Assembly: GCA_023334545.1 (NCBI GenBank) | Contig: JAADVB010000014.1 | Span: 62,001-126,000, forward strand | Direction of reading: 5' to 3' | Length of the DNA stretch: 64,000 bases | Origin: Salisapilia sapeloensis | Taxonomy: Eukaryota; Oomycota; Peronosporomycetes; Peronosporales; Salisapiliaceae | In this document: in pieces, positions 13,101 to 23,791 of the stretch | How positions within the stretch are numbered: the stretch's first letter is position 1 | How the letters are laid out: each line of letters begins with the position of its first letter | Made by a program: the position numbers and the translations under genes | The notes under the pieces: generated by a model | The model's input: the letters and a program-made list of their open reading frames with translations, nothing else | The model's database searches: none | What the model was told of the DNA's origin: nothing

Positions 13101-13373
13101 ATGGATTTGGACGCGTCCATTGAGTCGATCGATGCACCGCCGAAGAGTATCACACGGATGCAGCCGCCTCGAAGTCGACAGAATTTGAGTGACATGCGCG
13201 CGAGCTTTGCGTCGTCTCGATCGAATATCCCTGCTAGCAAGCCTTCAAGCGGTAGTCGACTGCCACCTCCACGTGTGTCTTCGTTGCGGCCACCGAAGAG
13301 TCGAGAGGAGTTGACTCATGGTCGCCGCTTATCCTTCGGATACAATCGCAGTAGCGTGCCAACACGAAAGTAA
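10130..13373 (+). CDS. Acidic repeat protein with SH3-like N-terminus and NPF motifs
   Basis: Not a family I recognise. Exons 10130-10394 and 10450-13373 join in phase to give about 1062 residues. Roughly the first 240 residues hold three similar short-beta, SH3-like segments (for example RIRAKPEADAEVV and IAIRSFPSPNADTV). A Glu/Asp-rich region follows, with 15-residue repeats, then two NPF motifs (LNPFAPNDRPNPFAP) and three 24-residue repeats. The tail is basic, Ser/Pro-rich, and carries APPKSI and RPPKS. NPF motifs bind EH domains of endocytic adaptors, so together with its divergent neighbour RME-8 an endosomal or endocytic adaptor role is inferred. An ATG at 10016 is an alternative start. 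The stop is 40 bp from the convergent SPT4 stop. Confidence 0.7.
11394..12120 (+). repeat. About 17 degenerate 15-residue acidic tandem repeats (45 bp unit)
   Basis: Within the NPF protein, a unit close to EEDAIDxVVxSPxxx recurs about every 45 bp, occasionally 42. Each unit starts with two or three acidic residues, then a hydrophobic-Asp pair, then Val-Val and Ser-Pro. Copies are strongly diverged at the DNA level, so this is an old protein-level repeat rather than a recent expansion. Confidence 0.75.
12234..12449 (+). repeat. Three tandem 24-residue repeats (72 bp unit)
   Basis: The unit EERPIxPxNxSFEEVAE occurs three times, starting at 12234, 12306 and 12378, directly after the two NPF motifs of the acidic repeat protein. 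Spacing is exactly 72 bp. The conserved NxSFEE core looks like a short helical binding motif; its function is unknown. Confidence 0.8.
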
Positions 13374-13413
13374 GACGAATGCATTTCGTACGTAGAGGTG
13401 AAATGGATCGTGT

Positions 13414-13886
13414 TTAATTTTGCACACGGTATGTGATATTTCTATCCTCCAAAAAGCGTTTGATCGGCTCAGGCAGCTCACCCGACACGGTCACCGCATA
13501 GACGCCAGGGATCATGCGTACTATAGATAGGATCAATACGCGAGTCGAGTTCATGAAGACAATTCAAGTACCTAGACGCTGCCATTTCGCCACCCAGCTT
13601 TCACGAGGTTGCATCATCGCTACCATACTAGGCATAGCTGTAAGAAAATAAACGCTCGAGTTTATGTCGTCACGTACCCTTCGAAATACGCCGACGTGCA
13701 CTCGGCAACGCGCTGGCGATTGTCCGCCATTTGAAGGAACGTGCAGTTGTCACATCCTGTGTCGTAGAACTGCGTGAACGTCTTGATCAGCGAGCACGTC
13801 ATGCACGCGCGTAGCTCTCGGAACGTTGACGGAATATCTGCGTGCTCCATTGGTTCCTCCGCTTCATCGTACTCGTCCTCCCGCAT
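13414..13886 (-). CDS. SPT4: Transcription elongation factor SPT4
   Basis: SPT4 is the small zinc-ribbon partner of SPT5 (DSIF), which keeps RNA polymerase II processive. Exons 13886-13678, 13627-13572 and 13520-13414 give 123 residues; the human protein is 117. The four zinc cysteines are in CMTCSLIKTFTQF and, a little later, CDNC. The family signature continues with MADNR, then AMMQPRESWVAKWQR across intron 1, and PGVYAVTVSG in the last exon. The acidic start MREDEYDEAEE precedes the conserved part. It is divergent from QCR2 and convergent with the NPF protein. Confidence 0.95.
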
Positions 13887-14101
13887 ATTTTCCTACTTTG
13901 ACGCATCTCATAAAAGCGATATCACTTGTGTAAGCTTGTTATGCAGCCAATTCAGTCGACCACCTCGGCCAACAGATACTTTTCATCTCGGTTTCAAACC
14001 GTACGTTTAATTCGTAGAAAATCATCCTTCTGTCTCTACGATTGGATAAAATTTTGTCACCAAGTTCGTAACCTGCCATACTCCAAACCAGCGGCTCTCC
14101 T

Positions 14102-14108
14102 TCATTCT
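14102..14108 (+). promoter_or_regulatory. Possible initiator of QCR2
   Basis: TCATTCT fits the oomycete initiator core YCAYTYY and lies about 20 bp before the QCR2 ATG at 14127. This supports the short form of the protein, because upstream in-frame sequence would then be untranscribed. The motif is short, so chance occurrence cannot be excluded. Confidence 0.35.
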
Positions 14109-14126
14109 GGTGGTGATCTCCTAGCC

Positions 14127-15464
14127 ATGTTGTCCAAGGCCTCGTTCCGCGCCCCAGTGCGCTCTATCTTTACGCGCGCAAGCGCCATGCCACAGGTGTC
14201 CGTCGCGGAGGACTTCCCTTCGGCCCCAAAGTCGGAGCCGACGCCTGCGCCGGCCCCGAAGCTCACGGCGTCCAAGTCGCCGTCCGGCCTGGCGCTCGCT
14301 TCGGACTCGCGTTTCCCGCAGATCGCGACGCTCGGCATGGAAATTGCTGCCGGCACCCGTGTCGAAACGGATGAAATCGCTGGTATGTCTCAGCTTCTAG
14401 CCAAGATGGCTTTCCGTGCCACCATGCAGCGAACCGACTTGCGCATGTTCCGTGACGTCGAAGCGCTCGGCGGCCAATTGCACGCGTATGCCGGCCGTGG
14501 CTTTGTCCGATTCGGCATCAGCGTCCTCCCGGAAAACCTCGAGGAGGCTGCCAACCTCTTGGCTGAGACCGTCCTCGAGCCTCGCTTTGCCTACTACGAC
14601 TTGGCTCTCCAGAAGCAGCAGATTGCGCACGAAATCGATGAGTACACCAAGGACGCTTCCCGTAACTTGATGGAAGCCTTGCACTCGGCTGCCTTCTACG
14701 ACGACCGTACGCTCGGCCGACCGCTCTTTGACGCGCAGTCCCTACCGTTCATCGGCAGCGAGGACCTGCGTAACTTTTACACAAAGTACTTGACCACTGG
14801 TAACGCTGCGTTGGTTGCCTCAGGTGTTTCCCACGAAACGCTTACGGACGTGTCATCGCTCTTTGCCGACATCCCGCAGGGCCAGCGTGCTGGTTTCCAG
14901 AAGGCCGCGTACGTTGGTGGTGAGACCCGCGTCAAGGCTCCTCACGCTCCTTTCACGAACGTCGCGATCTCCCTCCCGGTCGGTGGCAACACGGCTGAGG
15001 CGGAAGTCCTGTCGCAGCTCTTGTCTGCTCGTCTCCGTGCCAACGGCTTTGGCAAGAAGGCTAGCGGATTCCTCGTGAACTACGAAGACGCTGGACTCGT
15101 CGGTGTCCAGGGCAGTGCCCGAAGCGAGCAGGTTGCTCTTCTCGTCGACGCTATGGTTTCAGAGCTCAAGAACGCTGCCGTCAAGGCTCCGTCCAAGGAA
15201 GAGCTGGAGGGTGCGCAGAAGGCTGCCGGCATCGCTGAGGAAGCTCTCGTGTCGTCGAAGAACGGCCGAATGGCCAAGCTCGGCGCCATGGCGTTCACCC
15301 AGAAGACGCCGGAAGGCACCCCGGAGAGCAAGTTGGCTAAGGTGACGGCCGAACAGGTGCAGAAGTTGGCGCAGGAGGCAGTGAAGAGCAAGCCGTCGGT
15401 TGCTGCGATCGGTAAGGTTGGCAACGTCCTGCGTGTCGAGGAGCTTCAGCAAAAGCTTCAGTAA
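14127..15464 (+). CDS. QCR2: Mitochondrial complex III core protein 2 (QCR2), M16 family
   Basis: A single exon of 445 residues. QCR2 is a structural, non-proteolytic M16-family subunit of the cytochrome bc1 complex in the inner mitochondrial membrane. The protein starts with an Arg/Ser-rich presequence (MLSKASFRAPVRSIFTRAS). It shows the paired M16 half-domain pattern, including FRDVEALGGQLHAYAGR and a later helix NFYTKYLTTGNAALVASG. The HxxEH zinc site is absent; its position reads LLAKMAFRAT, as expected for QCR2 rather than for the processing peptidase. The frame is open upstream to 13926, but that part is not conserved-looking. Codons are markedly richer in C/G third positions than in its neighbours, suggesting high expression. 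Confidence 0.9.
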   Translation: MLSKASFRAPVRSIFTRASAMPQVSVAEDFPSAPKSEPTPAPAPKLTASKSPSGLALASDSRFPQIATLGMEIAAGTRVETDEIAGMSQLLAKMAFRATMQRTDLRMFRDVEALGGQLHAYAGRGFVRFGISVLPENLEEAANLLAETVLEPRFAYYDLALQKQQIAHEIDEYTKDASRNLMEALHSAAFYDDRTLGRPLFDAQSLPFIGSEDLRNFYTKYLTTGNAALVASGVSHETLTDVSSLFADIPQGQRAGFQKAAYVGGETRVKAPHAPFTNVAISLPVGGNTAEAEVLSQLLSARLRANGFGKKASGFLVNYEDAGLVGVQGSARSEQVALLVDAMVSELKNAAVKAPSKEELEGAQKAAGIAEEALVSSKNGRMAKLGAMAFTQKTPEGTPESKLAKVTAEQVQKLAQEAVKSKPSVAAIGKVGNVLRVEELQQKLQ

Positions 15465-17227
15465 GCAAAAGAAGAAATAAAAGATTCTTTTTCTCTAGTT
15501 CGTCGTGTGATACTGCGAGTTGTGGTAGGCAAAGGAGGATATTGGAGAGATGATTAAAAAGGATTTTTCTTGGTGTAGTGGAGGGTGGTAGGAAGAACTT
15601 ATAGGCGGAAGATATCCCTATACTACTATTTGATCGATGTCCAACTCTACACGAAAACATATCGCACGTTTAGTATGGTTTAGATAGTGCACGATTCGTA
15701 GTCACCTCCGGCCGACAATCTACAGTTCTTACGATAAAGGAGATCTAGCTTGTAGTCGTGTTGGTCATATTTTTGTATCTTCATCTAGCGTGCTTATAGA
15801 TGAAATGGAATGCGTGCTGCAATGCTTCATTCATGCTGATGACTGAATCTTTCTATGCCACGCAAGCGAGACTTTCGTGCCTGCAGCGAGTCTCTCCGCA
15901 TTATGGAAAGAAGGATTCGCGCCGAGCGACATGCAAAACGAAGCGACTTGTATCCAATATCTTTTTTCTCAATCTCATGACGCTACAAAGTGGATCCTTG
16001 CGACATCGTGGATACGTTTAACGAAACTGCGGGAAAGGCGCCGTGCCAAATGTCCGTCCTCGTCCGAGTTTACGTTACCGCATCATGCGGTTCTGACTGG
16101 ATGAAGCTTTCGGTTTTGATTGGAATATCTTGATATCTTCGTCATTGTCGTAGAGATACTTCCTAGAAGAAGATGCGCCTCTGAAGAAAAGTTGAAGACA
16201 CTTGGCCAAGTTGAAGTAGGGAATCGACGTTGTAGGAGAGAATGATGATGCTGCTTACGTCGAGGCACGTGCGGATCTCGGCGTAAATCATGTCGTCAAG
16301 CACGAATGTGGCGCCTGCTCTCTACGAAAATGATTTGCGCAACAAAGGATGTTGGCACCCTGCTGCAATTGGCTCGTGGCGCGCTGTTCCGGATATACAA
16401 GAAGGGTCGTGGTGTTTGAGAAGCGCATGAATTCAGTTGTTTCCGACGTGGGTGCTGACTATTACGCAATGAAGTGGTCGGTATTCTAGCTCTACCACAG
16501 TGCGGACGAGATTGAAATTAAACCGACTCGTCTCGGCTTGTAGGAGCAGCGCGATTAGATAGTAGGCGGAAAAAATTGGCGTGCCAATATATGATGGGAT
16601 ATTGTGCTCTTATGTCGCTGACAGAGCAGTGTGGTAGAGTGCCTATCGCAGTCGGAAGACCATTACAGCTTTATCTACATCGAATGTATCTTTGACGTCG
16701 ACACGATGGAAATGTAGGTCGATTTATAAACTAATCGAGTGAAGGTGTATCTTGATGACCTTTTCTTTACGTGTCCGCTCTTGGATTGCTGCGCGTACGT
16801 TTATTTTAGCGCTGAAGATTACACGAGCTTCATCGATTGGCCTTTGTACGTGGACCGCATGCAAGTTTCTCGAACGCGATGAGTGGCTCCAATGCAGACG
16901 AAATCGCATACACGTAACATACAATTTTCCTGTCGAGTTCCTGACCACCAAAATAAGCTTGTCCAAGTAGCCACTGATTTACAATGGGTTCTCCGACCGA
17001 CGCCCGGTTGTCTCTGCTAAATCATTGGATAACATCAAAACGCATAAACCCTAGGCCCTGCGATTGTGGCAAGAACACACATAAACCGGCCGCGCCTAAA
17101 TCCCTACACCTAGTAAAGCAACGCAATCATAGCGTCAAACCGCGCAAACATTCGGTCCATACAAAAACGCCGTGACTCGGCAGTTGCCAATTTGCACCCA
17201 CCTACTCAAGTGAGAGATAGCTCCTAC
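15465..17227. other. Long gene-poor interval with possible decayed coding sequence
   Basis: This 1.76 kb is the longest stretch without a supportable gene. Small ORFs exist on both strands (for example 15877-16104), but none has a recognisable domain. Around 16250-16570 the plus strand reads like coding sequence broken by stops (VVVFEKRMNSVVSDVGADYY, then stop-interrupted continuation), so it may be a pseudogene remnant. The last 250 bp before 17228 are probably promoter and leader of the kinase. No repeats or RNA genes were seen. Confidence 0.35.
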
Positions 17228-19390
17228 ATGGGCAAATTCATGGAGAACCTTACTCAGCAGCGACTTTCGTGCGAGCGGGACTGGCGAGAGCGCAAGTCTG
17301 AAAAGGCTCGATCCAAGTCCAGCAAGTCCGGCAAATCCGACAAGTCGCGACCCAAGTCGCACGCGTCCACGTCCGACAGCAGCTTCGAACTCGATGATGC
17401 TGACCGGCCGCCGTCCGCACCGCCAGCACTCAAGCACATGATCACCGAAGGCTTTGGCGGCCAAAACCTGTGGATCAAAGCACCAGTCTTATCTGGTGTC
17501 CTTGAAAAGCGCGGCTTCCGATGGTTGAAAAAATGGAAGGCGCGCTGGCTGGAATTGCGTGGCGCAGAACTATCCTACTTTGCCGACGTCCCGAAACTCT
17601 CGAATCGACGGGAACCACGTCACCTACGTAAGAAGGTGCGCATCACCAAGGATGCCACATTAGAAGACGTCGATGCCACCACGTTCATCTTGACGCCCGG
17701 TCCGAATGAAGACCCGTGGGAATTACGGACAGATGATGCACCCACAAAAATCAAGTGGATGCGAGCTTTAACAAACTGTATTGACATTCGCATCTGGCTA
17801 CAGCACTACGAGTCTGGGCCTGTTCTTGGCGCCGGAGGAAACGGCGTCGTGAAGAAGATGACGGACAAGAGAACTGGAAAGACGTTTGCTGTCAAATCTG
17901 TCGACGTTGCCAAGTTCCGGAATCGAGAAGCAGTTGTGGAAGAAGTCGAGATCCTGCGTCAAGTCACGAACGAAATCGGTCACGAGAACCTTGTCTTTAT
18001 CCACAAAGTGTACGAAGAGAACGACCAAGTCTACATCCTACTGGATCTATGCGAAGGTGGCGAACTGTACGACCGTGTGGTTGAGCGTGGCAAGTTCTGC
18101 GAACGTGACGCCGCCAACATCATGCGTCAGCTCTTCTCGGCGCTGAGTGCGTTGCACAACCACAACATCTTGCATCTGGACATTAAGCCCGAGAATATTC
18201 TCATGGCCGACAAGAGCAAGGACTCTAAAATTATGTTGACGGACTTTGGTCTCGCGCGCATGGTAGACAAGAAGAACCCGCTCGATGAAACTTCCAGTCT
18301 CGCTGGAACCGTCGGTTACATCGCGCCAGAGGTCGTGACGTCCCGTGCGTACTCGCCTGCCGCAGACGTCTTCAGCTCTGGTGTCATCCTATTCATTCTA
18401 CTCGTCGGTTACCCTCCGTTCTACGGTGACAATGAAGTCGACATCTTAACGAAAATCACAAGAGGCCAGTACCGTTTCCACTCTCGTCACTGGAACAAGG
18501 TGTCGGAGGAAGCCAAGGATCTCGTCCGTAAGATGCTTGAAGTGAACCCCAAGGACCGCATTACGATCGAAGAAGCCCTAAAGCATCCGTGGATGAAGCA
18601 GTTTGACACGCGCGAGCGTTGCGGATCTGAGTGCCAGGGCTCGTCGGACATTTGCAAGCGTCTCCACCGTTTCAACACGCAGCGCAAGACGGACAGCGTC
18701 GGATGCTTGGTCTCATGTGCTCTCAATGAACCGACAGTGGAAGAGTTTGACAATATGACGAGCGTCGACACGTTCGCGACAATCCTGCGGCAAGTGTCTC
18801 CAGTTGGTAAAGACTTTGTGCCGATCAAATGTGCCAAGCAGTTTGCTCGCAGCCTCCACGTTTCCCCGTACGTCGATCCGGATGAGTGGGCTGGATTCTT
18901 AGATGTCGACAAGGACGGATATGTGAGTGCGAACGATATGCACGTCCGTATCCGTGCCATGATGACTGGTGACATGGCATTTACACCGATCCTCTACCAT
19001 GCGCTGCAGAAGCTTGGGCCGAAGGACTCGGACAAACTCACGAAGAAGCACTTTGAGATGGCGTTTGAGACACTGCAGTGTCCGAAGGAGTGCTCGGAAG
19101 CATTTTTCAAGCACTGGGATGAACAGTTGGAACGCCGATCGACTCCGACGGATACGGCATCAGATACATCGATGGAGAGCGAGGAGTGGTCAGCGGAGCG
19201 AACGGTCAGTGTGGAACAGTTAGCAGATCTCATCCATGTGTTCCCGTTCGTGAAGAAGCTCTTCTTCCACCAGATGCGCACGAGAGCATTTGAATTGGTC
19301 CGTCGAGCAAGTCCCGAGAAGCTACCGTCCATCAACGAGAGTGGCCGTGCCGGATCGGATGGTAGCTCTTGCACAAGTACCGCGTCGTGA
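17228..19390 (+). CDS. PH domain - CaM-kinase-type protein kinase - EF-hand protein
   Basis: A single exon of 720 residues. In order: a Ser/Lys-rich head, a PH domain (about 86-185, start VLSGVLEKRGFRWLKKWKARW), a Ser/Thr kinase of the CAMK group (about 193-457) and a calcium-site EF-hand (DVDKDGYVSANDM, near 559). Kinase motifs are intact: GAGGNGVV loop, FAVK lysine, catalytic loop HLDIKPEN (Leu replaces the HRD Arg, as in myosin light chain kinases), DFG, and GTVGYIAPE. It resembles plant and protist calcium-dependent kinases but adds a phosphoinositide-binding type domain, so calcium-regulated signalling at membranes is inferred. The first ATG in the frame is 17228. Confidence 0.88.
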   Translation: MGKFMENLTQQRLSCERDWRERKSEKARSKSSKSGKSDKSRPKSHASTSDSSFELDDADRPPSAPPALKHMITEGFGGQNLWIKAPVLSGVLEKRGFRWLKKWKARWLELRGAELSYFADVPKLSNRREPRHLRKKVRITKDATLEDVDATTFILTPGPNEDPWELRTDDAPTKIKWMRALTNCIDIRIWLQHYESGPVLGAGGNGVVKKMTDKRTGKTFAVKSVDVAKFRNREAVVEEVEILRQVTNEIGHENLVFIHKVYEENDQVYILLDLCEGGELYDRVVERGKFCERDAANIMRQLFSALSALHNHNILHLDIKPENILMADKSKDSKIMLTDFGLARMVDKKNPLDETSSLAGTVGYIAPEVVTSRAYSPAADVFSSGVILFILLVGYPPFYGDNEVDILTKITRGQYRFHSRHWNKVSEEAKDLVRKMLEVNPKDRITIEEALKHPWMKQFDTRERCGSECQGSSDICKRLHRFNTQRKTDSVGCLVSCALNEPTVEEFDNMTSVDTFATILRQVSPVGKDFVPIKCAKQFARSLHVSPYVDPDEWAGFLDVDKDGYVSANDMHVRIRAMMTGDMAFTPILYHALQKLGPKDSDKLTKKHFEMAFETLQCPKECSEAFFKHWDEQLERRSTPTDTASDTSMESEEWSAERTVSVEQLADLIHVFPFVKKLFFHQMRTRAFELVRRASPEKLPSINESGRAGSDGSSCTSTAS

Positions 19391-19579
19391 TTTGCTCCAG
19401 ACGCTTCTTTTTTTATTAATTAGCCTTTTCGACCGTTCTTGTCCGGCTACGAGATAGTAGTACGCGAGCGTCACGGTGTAGTGAAGTGGCGACGTAGTTT
19501 GCTTAGGAAAAATAAGTTAGATAAAACGATTATGAACCTTTATAAATACTTTTCTTTTAGATAACGGCAATTGGTGAAA

Positions 19580-22500
19580 ATGAATCAAGAGGAGGACTAC
19601 CCACGGACTGCAGAGGCGTTCGAGAACCTCTTTGCTGTCGTGAGCGATCCAAAGACCAAAGATAGTCATCAACAGCATCTTGCTTTGGTGAAGCACATCC
19701 TCTACTTAAACGAACTTGGGTACGGGATGATTCGCGCCTTGTAGACATGGAAGAATGAATATTTTTATGCCTTATGTTCTAGATGGACGTTGCGCGAGCT
19801 ATCGGAAGTAAATCAATTATTGCTACTCGTACGCGGAAAGGTGGAGCTACATGGCAGAACAGAGTTTCTACCACTTTTAGTCGCTGCGACTCGAATCTGT
19901 ACACTGGTAAAACGCATTTCGCGTCTACACTTGTTTGCAGACGATAGACCTAAAGGTAGTATCTAATCGTCACTAGTCGTTCGTGAGATATCGATCCAAT
20001 GAAGAATTATCACAACCATCCTTGATCCTGATGCTTTCGTCAACGCTCGGTCAATTGCTTCTATTCGACAACACTGATGTCCAAGGTGCAGCCATCGATG
20101 CAATTTACAATCTCGCGGATGGAACATGTATATCACTTTATCTTATTTACTTGTTAGGGAAATATGCTTAGATATGGACGTAGGCCTGGGCCGACACGAC
20201 GAGCAATCGCTATTAGCGAGAAGGAAAACAGATCATGACGACCAGCGTGTTTCACCGAAAGATTTTAGTCGTTCTTGTCTGGAGGAATCAGGAGCTGTCG
20301 AGATGATAGCATCTTTGCTCAAAGCTCTTCTTCCGATGGAATCTTCAGAGACTGAAGTGAATGGAGACACACGAGAAAATGTCTTTTTAAAAGCTGATGA
20401 TGCCGAAGCTGAGATAATAGTCAGCAGCGTCTTAAACGAAATCACAGATCAGATTGTCCATGCCAAGAAGGTAGAAATGGAAGTCAAAGTGAATGCTCTC
20501 CAATTTCCTCTACTGGAACTTATTCGAGAGGTCTCATCGCACCGTGCATGTGGTGAAACACTGGTAGCCAACGACGCACTTACGCACATTATCTTTGTGC
20601 TAAGCTCCATCAAGAGTACTCGAGATGAAAGGTTGCCGACTTGTTTAGAGACGCTTTGGGATGTACTGGAGCAATGCGACAAAACGATGAAATCGATGAA
20701 GACGTGTCGGTCTCGTCGACAGCTACTTGAAAAGTGCCGTCTTCAAAATGCTATATTTGCTATGAACAACATGTTCGCTCTGGAAACCCTTTTACATACT
20801 CTCGAGATGCTGCTCATGCATGGCCATCGACAGCAAGACAAAGAATTACGGAACATGTGTATGATCATTTTACATCTTGTAGCGAAGCGTACGAGCGCCT
20901 TGCCTACTTTTTACAGTTCAGGTGTAACTTCGTGCATTCTTTCCTATGCTGTCGCTGCTGAATCGGCCCAAATGGATCAGTCACAATATGCACGCAAGGA
21001 AAACGCTGCCGCAGTTACATCCAATGTTCGGCATTATGCTACGAACGCTCCAGTGGATGTCGAGTTTAAGCAGCTGACTTGGTACCTCATCGCTCGTCTG
21101 TCCGAAGATAATGCTGAAAATTGTGCTGCAGTTGCGAGTTTTCGAATTGTAGAAGTATGGCTACACTACGCGCTCGATGACTATGCTACAACATCCAACG
21201 CTGCGGACAAGCCAACTTCTGTGCTGCAATACTCCGTCACACAATCCCGAATGTTGGGAAGAAGTGCAATGCAAGTATTAATTATTGTAGCTCGACGGAT
21301 GCTCGAACATTTCTACGAAATCGACGGGCATGCAGTTATAGCAAAAGCAATGGAAGATCTGGCAGGCTGTAGCGAAGATTATATAGTGGACGCTTGGCAA
21401 CTACTCAATAGCGTTGTTTTGCCACTTGATTGGATCCAAGAAAGCTGGTACGGCATTAGAGTTTTGGTGATAGCTTTACGAACTGTGTCTAGTCGTAACC
21501 ATGGGAATTGCCGCCTGCGTCGACATGCTCTGCTGATATGTTGCAATCTATGCAGAGGAAATGAGCATCATCTAGCTCAATTCTATCATGCTGGCGGTGT
21601 CAGCATTGTATTAACGCTATTGCAGTACAATTCATCTCAGTTTATGCTTGAGGATTGTCTGCTCTTTGCTGTGTTAGAAGCAGTGCGCACCTGCATTGTT
21701 GGATATTCCGAGAGTGAACAACGATTTATTCAAGGAGATGGCATTCACAAACTATTGTCCATCATAGAAGTCGCTCCGAAGACTGTACAAGCTCACACTC
21801 TTGCAGTCCTCTCTGATGTGTGTACTCTACCCACGGCACTTCCATCCTTCACGTCGTGGCGTGGTGATCATGGAAACACGAACAACCAGTCCGCATTGAA
21901 GCTACTTCTAAACTTATACTTTCAAGAAGAGAGACTCTATGGTGTTGAAAATAATCCTTCATACATCCAAAGTAGTAATCAAGAAGATGAAGACGTACCT
22001 TCCACTCTACGTAGACAGCAAGCATTTGAGGCGGTAACGCAATGCATATCAACCTTGTCGCTGGCAGACGATACTAGTGGAGATTTGACATCCCCTCTGT
22101 CGACATCACGCCCAGATTCACCGGCCTTTGCTCGACTACATGATGCTCTTCGATCTAGTCAGAACCAATTAACAGTGTCAGATGTGGGCACATATCTCAA
22201 TGAAACGAATCCAGAGAAACTACGGTCTATTCGGGCTTTAGACCTCCGTTCCAAGATTTATGCGCTCTTGTCATGCACTTCCTTCCCTGTTTTAACGGAC
22301 GACGTCCTGTCAGCAAAGGAAGAGACGCTGTTGGAAGTCATCAAAGAGCTTCCAACTTTCCAAGAAGGCGAGAAATGGCAAGAGATTGAGCTTACACTGC
22401 ACGCAGAAGGAGTGCGTCCAATCTACGCAGATGCATTGCTCATTCGTCACCACATTGAGCAAGCTTATAACGCTGCCGTTTGTACTCAGCATGCCCGACA

Positions 22501-22837
22501 AGAGATTCAAAGTCGAGTTCATGTAAATCACTACGAGCAAGAGCAAGCGTATTTAGACAAAATTCTACTGCAGAAGAAGCAAGAAGCTCAGGCAGAGGCC
22601 TTCCATCAGCTAAATAAACGACAAAATTCAACCTTGGCACTTCACAAGGAGGCAAAAGCTAGACGTATGGACGTATTGCAAAAGCAAGACCCAGTGACAT
22701 TTGCAGCGATGATGAATGCAGGAGAGAATGGGTTCCAGCTAGATGACCCTGCGCCAGAGGTGATCGAGGAAGAATTCAATTCGCTCCGAATGAAAGAAGC
22801 CGAGATTGGTGGTAAACTATCGACGCTAGATAGGTAG
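19580..22837 (+). CDS. CFAP69: Cilia- and flagella-associated protein 69
   Basis: CFAP69 is an ARM-repeat-like axonemal protein needed for flagellar assembly and motility. Predicted exons are 19580-19719, 19783-19906, 19977-20127 and 20172-22837, giving 1026 residues; the human protein is about 940. Matches to the family are spread over its length: HGHRQQDKELRNMCMIILH in the middle, WRGDHGNTNNQSALKLL with LYGVENN in the last third, and KIYALLSC with the Gln-rich coiled C-terminus (QEQAYLDKILLQKK). A 15-bp segment (acgatagacctaaag, near 19941) could be an in-phase micro-exon, but flanking introns of 35 and 21 bp make that unlikely. It is convergent with the REX1-B gene, 47 bp apart. Confidence 0.9.
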
Positions 22838-22884
22838 GTTCTCTGTATAACAATCGACAAAATACTTTACGGACGCGTGGGCTT

Positions 22885-23791
22885 TTATTCTCCATCATCT
22901 GGATTTAGGTCGACTAATTCTGCTTGCAGTTCATCCAAGCTTTCGTTGATATGAGCGATGATGCCTTCATGTTTCGTACTCAGCGTCTCTACTGACTGCT
23001 CCAAAAGTTGAATCGTCTTTTCATCAACTTCTTCTTGACTTTTAGAGTCCCGCAATCTCATTTGCTCCACGAACAATGCAGATGTCTAGCTCGAGTGTCA
23101 TCATTCTATACATTTGTCTCCCGTTGGACTGTAGCATACCATCATCAGCTTTTCCTTCTCTTCATTTTGCACACGCCGAATGAGTTTTGCCAAGATTGTA
23201 GCTTTCCTTTCGCGGAGGATTGTCTAGAAAAGTTGACACTCAGACTTTTTCGGCATCACCCTTAGCTAACTACTGCTACCTCAATTTCGTTGATGTGGTT
23301 GCTCAATGTAGCAAAGCGTTCAGTAATGCCATTGCCTAGACAACCAGTGCACGAATGCTGTGAGATAAAATTTGTGTGGATTGTCGAGATAAATAAAAGG
23401 TACAAAAAGCTGGAAATTGCTCTGTTGCCTGATGCTTCTCAAAGCCTCTACACGACAAATGAAAATGCTCAACCACATTTAGTGTATAACGTAAATGAAA
23501 GCTTGCAACGTACTCTTGGAAATCGGCATACACTTTTACACGCTCCTCTTGCAGTTGAAAGAATCGGCGTGTAAGTGCGCTGAGTGACATATCACGTGTA
23601 CTACTCCCAATGGTATCCTCCTCTTGGCACTCTTCATTCGAGCTTTGTTTTTCGCCGACATCCACTTCATTTTGTGTGGGTAGATCATCAACATTACTTG
23701 GTGTTTGCTTGGTATCCTTTGTAGAATTGCAGGCATCATGCTCGTGAGGCTCTCGATTCGCGAGTACTTCGTATGCCTTGGAGAAGTCCAT
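22885..23791 (-). CDS. REX1BD: REX1-B-domain protein
   Basis: Family members contain the domain of Chlamydomonas REX1-B, linked to DNA excision repair; its biochemical role is unknown. Five exons (23791-23514, 23447-23404, 23335-23280, 23223-23140, 23085-22885) join in phase to 220 residues. The Asp/Glu-rich head is followed by the domain: LTRRFFQLQEERVKVYADF, then FATLSNHINEIE, then AKLIRRVQNEEKEKL and a C-terminal helix FVEQMRLRD. Order and spacing match the family. The middle exons of 44 and 56 bp are the smallest in the window apart from the CHORD exon of 33 bp, the LRRC56 exon of 48 bp and the ATG-only exon of HSP10. I identified the family by eye. Confidence 0.8.

Noticed and set aside
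14102-15452. Long antisense frames opposite QCR2
   Set aside because: They are produced by the strong C/G third-position bias of the true sense frame.
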